Assembly: GCA_013362195.1 (NCBI GenBank)
Contig: JABFWM010000237.1
Coordinates: forward strand, 1-10,110
Direction: 5' to 3'
Length of the DNA stretch: 10,110 nucleotides
Source of the DNA: Acidobacteriota bacterium
GTDB lineage: Bacteria > Acidobacteriota > Vicinamibacteria > Vicinamibacterales > 2-12-FULL-66-21
A program made the translations under genes and the position numbers. Numbering within the stretch: the stretch's first letter is position 1; every line of letters starts with the position of its first letter. Of the stretch, positions 7,906-10,110 are shown piece after piece. The notes under the pieces were generated by a model. It did no database searches and was not told the origin of the DNA. It saw only the letters and a program-made list of their open reading frames with translations.

Positions 7906-8033
7906 TCCTGGCGATCTCCACCGCGACCGTACCGGCACCGCTCTGTCGGCCGACCGAAAATCCGGGCGTCGGGAAGATTTGCGTTTCGCGGCCGGCTGAG
8001 TCCCGCAACGGGTGGGAACGCAGCGCGAGACAA

Positions 8034-8041
8034 TATAAGAT
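8034..8041 (+). promoter_or_regulatory. TATAAGAT box before the DGQHR gene
   Basis: TATAAG (8034-8039) and the overlapping TAAGAT (8036-8041) are AT-rich -10 candidates in an otherwise GC-rich 170-bp gap. They lie 10-12 nt before the ATG at 8052 with no Shine-Dalgarno sequence between. Transcription would start 0-6 nt before the start codon. No -35 consensus is visible at 8011-8016. Confidence 0.35.
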
Positions 8042-8043
8042 TC

Positions 8044-8064
8044 CGACACTTATGATCAGTGTCG
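8044..8064 (+). promoter_or_regulatory. Inverted repeat centred on the DGQHR start codon
   Basis: CGACACT (8044-8050) and AGTGTCG (8058-8064) are perfect 7-bp arms separated by 7 nt that contain the ATG (8052-8054). On DNA it could be an operator overlapping the transcription start; in RNA it would place the start codon in a hairpin loop. Either would allow autoregulation; the symmetry is seen, the function is inferred. Confidence 0.45.
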
Positions 8065-9188
8065 CCGCCATCCGGATGCAGCAGTTCGGCGTGCAGTTCT
8101 ATCAGGCGTCCCTCTCCGCAAACGACATCGACAAGCTCGTCAGGTTCGAAGTGCTCAGCTACGGCGAGCAAGGGCAGCCGGTCCGCGGCGGCCGCAAGAA
8201 GTCGGCGGCGCCGTCGAAGGTGAACTGGGACCTGCTGGAGCGCCGCATCGCCGCGAGCGAGAAGGCGTATCAGCGGCAGATCATCCGGCGCAAGATCGAC
8301 GAGCTGGTGCAGTACTACGAGCAGTGCCGTCAGGCCCGCGACCTGCCCTCGATCGCCGGCGCGGTGATCATCTCGTGCGACGAGGCGCTCAAGTTCGAGC
8401 CGCTCGAGGAGGGCTCGTCGCTCGGCATGCTGAAGGTCCCGGAGCGCGAAGGCATCCTGCGCGCGATTGACGGGCAGCACCGCCTGCTCGCGCTGCACGC
8501 CGACATCGATCGATTCGGCGAGGAGCCGTTCACGGTCCCCGCCGTCATCTTCGACCGCCTTCCGGAAGATCACGTCGTCCAGATGTTCGTGACGATCAAC
8601 GCGAAGCACACGCGCCTGAACGCCTCCCACCTCGTCTCGCTGTCCGGCCGCCAGTTGTATCGGGATGAAAACCTGGCGGCCGCGCATGACGTCGTGCGGG
8701 CGTTGAACGATCGCGAGGACTCGCCGCTGCACGGCGAGATCAAGCTGCTGGGCGTCGGCGGCGGCCGCGTCGCGCAGGCGCCGCTCGCGCAGGAGCTCAA
8801 GAAGCTGTTCGCCAGCGACGCGTTCGGGTCGGGCCGGAAGGCCGACGCGTTCCGCGAAGAGGCGAAGAGGTTTTTCGTCAATTACCTGAAGCAGGTCGCG
8901 CAGGTCTTCAACGCCGCGTGGAACGGGCGGAAGTACAGCATCAAGAGCGCGAGCGCGCTGCGCGCGTTCGTCCGCGTCGCGCCCGATGTCGTGCGGCGCC
9001 TGGACCAGGAGCACGCGGATCGCAGCGACTTCCGCGCGATCGGCCGCGTCATTTCGCCGTGGGGCCGGCGGATTGGCGATCTGCGGTTCGAGACGGAAGG
9101 GGCCTGGAAGCGCGGAGGGACGACGGTCGATTCGCTGACGAAGGAAGTGCGGTTGGCGCTGCAGGACCCGGAGGGCGCGCAGGTCTAG
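8052..9188 (+). CDS. DGQHR-domain protein (DndB-like), orphan
   Basis: A 378-residue protein from ATG 8052; an alternative in-frame ATG lies at 8076. Upstream codons of the same open frame overlap the 64-aa gene and look non-coding. The diagnostic DGQHR motif is at 140-144 in GILRAIDGQHRLLAL, followed by VPAVIFDRLPEDHVVQMFVT (162-181) and INAKHTRLNASHL (182-194), the pattern of the DGQHR/DndB domain (TIGR03187). Residues 60-95 are highly charged and helical (LLERRIAASEKAYQRQIIRR), and the last 100 residues are basic and alpha-rich. DndB proteins act in DNA phosphorothioation as regulators, and DpdB relatives belong to 7-deazaguanine DNA modification. Many other DGQHR proteins are unassigned. 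No dndA/C/D/E, dpd, nuclease or helicase gene is within the window, so involvement in DNA modification is only a family-based suggestion. Base composition matches its neighbours, giving no direct sign of recent transfer. Confidence 0.85.
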   Translation: MISVAAIRMQQFGVQFYQASLSANDIDKLVRFEVLSYGEQGQPVRGGRKKSAAPSKVNWDLLERRIAASEKAYQRQIIRRKIDELVQYYEQCRQARDLPSIAGAVIISCDEALKFEPLEEGSSLGMLKVPEREGILRAIDGQHRLLALHADIDRFGEEPFTVPAVIFDRLPEDHVVQMFVTINAKHTRLNASHLVSLSGRQLYRDENLAAAHDVVRALNDREDSPLHGEIKLLGVGGGRVAQAPLAQELKKLFASDAFGSGRKADAFREEAKRFFVNYLKQVAQVFNAAWNGRKYSIKSASALRAFVRVAPDVVRRLDQEHADRSDFRAIGRVISPWGRRIGDLRFETEGAWKRGGTTVDSLTKEVRLALQDPEGAQV

Positions 9189-9203
9189 AGTGGCCTGTCC
9201 ATG

Positions 9204-9225
9204 CCGAACGGGGCGCCCCGTTCGG
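9204..9225 (+). terminator. Perfect 22-bp palindrome after the DGQHR gene
   Basis: The left half CCGAACGGGGC (9204-9214) is the exact reverse complement of the right half (9215-9225). As RNA it folds into a 9-bp stem capped by GCGC, starting 15 nt after the DGQHR stop. There is no T-run, so it may be a non-canonical terminator for the DGQHR transcript, or a symmetric protein-binding site on DNA. Confidence 0.45.
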
Positions 9226-9270
9226 TCGGACGGCCGCAGGACGGCTGCGTCGCCGCCGTCGGCGAGCAAC

Positions 9271-9300
9271 AAAAAAGGGGCATCACTCTCGTGATGCCCC
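9271..9300 (-). terminator. Intrinsic terminator for a minus-strand transcript
   Basis: GGGGCATCAC (9277-9286) and GTGATGCCCC (9291-9300) form a perfect 10-bp stem with a 4-nt loop. On the minus strand the stem is followed directly by TTTTTT (complement of 9271-9276), the textbook Rho-independent layout. On the plus strand the following bases (GTCGTTGTGC) are not T-rich, so it works in one direction. No protein gene on the minus strand lies upstream of it. Confidence 0.8.
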
Positions 9301-9305
9301 GTCGT

Positions 9306-9426
9306 TGTGCAAGCGACCCGGCTCCCCAGCAACTCACGGCTCCCTGCCGTAAATATTCAGGCCGCTCGCGTCTTTCTATAGAGCAAGGGGTGTACCGCTG
9401 TTTTTACGGGCATTTCTGTGCAAGCG
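9306..9426. repeat. Separated direct repeat TGTGCAAGCG
   Basis: TGTGCAAGCG occurs at 9306-9315 and again at 9417-9426, 111 bp apart start to start. It brackets most of the candidate RNA segment. It could be a remnant of a small insertion or duplication, or chance. No integrase or transposase is nearby, so an attachment site is not proposed. Confidence 0.35.
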
Positions 9427-9484
9427 GCGCTGATCCACCCGCCGAAATCGTCAGTGCGATCACAATTCTGTCTGGCGCTGACGG

Positions 9485-9502
9485 TTTGCGCCGTGACGCA
9501 AA
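9485..9502. promoter_or_regulatory. Operator-like inverted repeat TTTGCG-N6-CGCAAA
   Basis: TTTGCG (9485-9490) and CGCAAA (9497-9502) are perfect arms with a 6-nt spacer, about 205 bp before pxpA. Size and symmetry suit a dimeric transcription factor. I cannot assign a regulator, and it may also relate to the candidate minus-strand transcript. Confidence 0.3.
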
Positions 9503-9597
9503 TTGTCGCGCCGCCGGCGATGTCCGCCCGCGGGCACCGTGCGGAGGGCGCGCCCGTTCGCTCCGGAGGGGCCTCGTACGCGTTCGCGCGCACTCCC

Positions 9598-9681
9598 TGC
9601 CACGCCCTCGTCCCCGGCGAGCGCCCCTCGCGCCTTGCCGGCCGCCTTTCGCGCCTCGCCGCTCGCCCCTCGCTCCTGGCC
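9598..9681. repeat. Second, more degenerate heptamer array (CCTCGCC-like)
   Basis: Twelve consecutive 7-nt blocks can be read: TGCCACG, CCCTCGT, CCCCGGC, GAGCGCC, CCTCGCG, CCTTGCC, GGCCGCC, TTTCGCG, CCTCGCC, GCTCGCC, CCTCGCT, CCTGGCC. The clearest part is 9626-9681. Its period equals that of the array at 3061-3182, but the unit differs. It ends 26 bp before the pxpA start codon. Confidence 0.5.
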
Positions 9682-9707
9682 CCACGCCGCTTTCGCTTCG
9701 ACCCGTG

Positions 9708-10110
9708 ATGCACATCGATATCAACTGCGACATGGGGGAGTCGTTCGGCCCGTGGGTGATGGGGGCGGACGAACGGGTGATGCCGAACATCACGTCGGCC
9801 AACGTCGCGTGCGGCGCGCACGCCGGCGATCCGACGGTGATGCGGCGGACGATCCGTCTCGCCCGCGGCGCGGGGGTCGCGGTCGGGGCGCACCCCGGGT
9901 TCGCGGATCTGCAGGGGTTCGGCCGTCGTGAGCTGCACGCCGCCGCGTCCGAGATCGAGGACTCGGTACTGGCGCAGATCGGAGCGCTGGCGGCCATCGC
10001 GCGCAGCGAAGGCGTCCCGCTCCGGCACGTGAAGGCGCACGGCGCGCTCTACAACATGGCGTGCCGCGATCGCGCGCTCGCCGATGCGATCGCTAAGGCA
10101 ACGGCCTCAA
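9708..10110 (+). CDS. pxpA: 5-oxoprolinase subunit A, LamB/YcsF family (partial)
   Basis: The first 134 codons are present and the gene runs off the window; the family is about 250 residues. ATG 9708 gives the canonical N terminus MHIDINCDMGESFG; an adjacent in-frame GTG (9705) is less likely. Other family blocks follow in order: NITSANVACGAHAGDP (27-42), VGAHPGFADLQGFGRR (59-74) and VKAHGALYNMA (108-118). With PxpB and PxpC, PxpA forms the bacterial ATP-dependent 5-oxoprolinase, which converts cyclised glutamate (pyroglutamate) to glutamate in the cytoplasm; those partners are often adjacent and would be expected just beyond the window. No Shine-Dalgarno sequence or TAnnnT box precedes the start; the upstream 110 bp are mostly heptamer array. 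Confidence 0.94.
   Translation, partial: MHIDINCDMGESFGPWVMGADERVMPNITSANVACGAHAGDPTVMRRTIRLARGAGVAVGAHPGFADLQGFGRRELHAAASEIEDSVLAQIGALAAIARSEGVPLRHVKAHGALYNMACRDRALADAIAKATAS

Larger units (their letters stand above)
9271..9430 (-). ncRNA. Candidate minus-strand small RNA ending at the terminator
   Basis: The terminator at 9271-9300 implies a minus-strand transcript, yet no open frame upstream on that strand is credible. The bases before it (9301-9430) are less GC-rich than the coding regions and contain a small hairpin, ACGGC/GCCGT at 9336-9350 with a 5-nt loop. TATAGA (complement of 9375-9380) could be a -10, which would give a transcript of about 100 nt; no matching -35 is visible. The stretch reading GACGCGAGCGGCCTGAAT on the minus strand recalls part of the c-di-GMP-I riboswitch core, but the remaining consensus is absent, so I do not assign a family. 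The 5' boundary is arbitrary. Confidence 0.3.
9189..9707. other. 519-bp stretch without a convincing protein gene
   Basis: Between the DGQHR stop and the pxpA start I find only structured elements: a perfect palindrome (9204-9225), a minus-strand intrinsic terminator (9271-9300), a separated 10-bp direct repeat, a more AT-rich core (about 9350-9420), an inverted repeat (9485-9502) and a degenerate heptamer array (9598-9681). An open plus frame starting at GTG 9418 and ending at 9708 overlaps the pxpA ATG by one base. It runs through the heptamer array as a pseudo-repetitive Arg/Leu/Pro peptide and has no ribosome binding site, so I do not call it a gene. Confidence 0.7.

Noticed and set aside
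7687..9188. A DNA phosphorothioation (dnd) or Dpd defence island
   Set aside because: Only a DGQHR-domain gene is present; no cysteine desulfurase, PAPS-reductase-like, ATPase, nuclease or deazapurine genes are visible nearby.
7878..9332. 484-codon minus-strand frame opposite the DGQHR gene, which could explain the minus-strand terminator position
   Set aside because: The terminator lies inside this frame rather than after it, the composition is that of a shadow, and the DGQHR motifs support the plus strand.
9271..9430. c-di-GMP-I (GEMM) riboswitch on the minus strand
   Set aside because: Only a short partial resemblance; the GGGCAAACC element and a proper GNAA-capped stem are not found, and no downstream gene on that strand exists to be regulated.
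9418..9708. Plus-strand 96-codon frame whose TGA overlaps the pxpA ATG
   Set aside because: GTG start without ribosome binding site, low-complexity C-terminal half produced by the heptamer array, no domain. The overlap with pxpA is tempting but not sufficient.
9357..10040. Minus-strand frame upstream of the 9271-9300 terminator
   Set aside because: Most of it is antisense to pxpA, whose family motifs are clear; the remainder reads the heptamer array as an Arg/Gly repeat. It is not a credible gene for the terminator to serve.

Overview
The window is GC-rich (roughly two thirds G+C by eye) and gene-dense, and looks like a chromosomal segment of an acidobacterium, probably of the Vicinamibacteria type. 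The best support is the first large gene, whose N-terminal half fits the 'VWFA-related Acidobacterial domain' layout. The organism is an inference; there is no rRNA, tRNA, transposase, phage gene or CRISPR array here.

Layout. 1-300: a 27-codon membrane micro-ORF (79-162) with a strong ribosome binding site that can be sequestered in a hairpin, then about 135 bp without a clear gene. 298-1200 (-): exported VWA-domain protein, divergent from 1272-3092 (+), a CstA-family carbon-starvation/pyruvate-type transporter. 3061-3182: an array of about 17 degenerate heptamers (consensus TCAGGGC) in which both cstA and the convergent SGNH hydrolase (3176-3808, -) end. 3884-5155 (-): secreted zinc dipeptidase. 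5304-6068 (+): FTR1-type iron permease behind a recognisable promoter. 6118-6531 and 6528-7628 (+): OsmC-family protein and an HGSNAT/DUF1624-type membrane acyltransferase sharing an ATGA stop/start. 7687-7881 (+): 64-aa single-span membrane protein. 8052-9188 (+): an orphan DGQHR-domain (DndB-like) protein. 9189-9707: a 519-bp gene-free stretch with a perfect palindrome, a textbook intrinsic terminator pointing the 'wrong' way (minus strand), a separated direct repeat, an operator-like inverted repeat and a second heptamer array. 9708-10110 (+): 5' part of pxpA (LamB/YcsF family, 5-oxoprolinase subunit A), cut by the window edge.

How the genes relate. Several fit nutrient scavenging: extracellular dipeptide hydrolysis, uptake of small organic acids (CstA), pyroglutamate degradation (PxpA) and iron import (FTR1). 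The OsmC-family thiol protein and the SGNH hydrolase are generic. They do not form one operon; the only clear translational coupling is OsmC with the acyltransferase. Two contrasting kinds of start recur. The two tiny membrane proteins have strong Shine-Dalgarno sequences. cstA, the dipeptidase, the OsmC gene and the DGQHR gene lack one but carry a TAnnnT box 6-10 nt before the start codon, as expected for leaderless or near-leaderless mRNAs.

No multi-gene novel system is demonstrable. The most interesting signals are the orphan DGQHR protein with a palindrome centred on its start codon, the orphan minus-strand terminator suggesting an unannotated RNA, the heptamer array supplying stop codons to two convergent genes, and the two micro/small membrane proteins.
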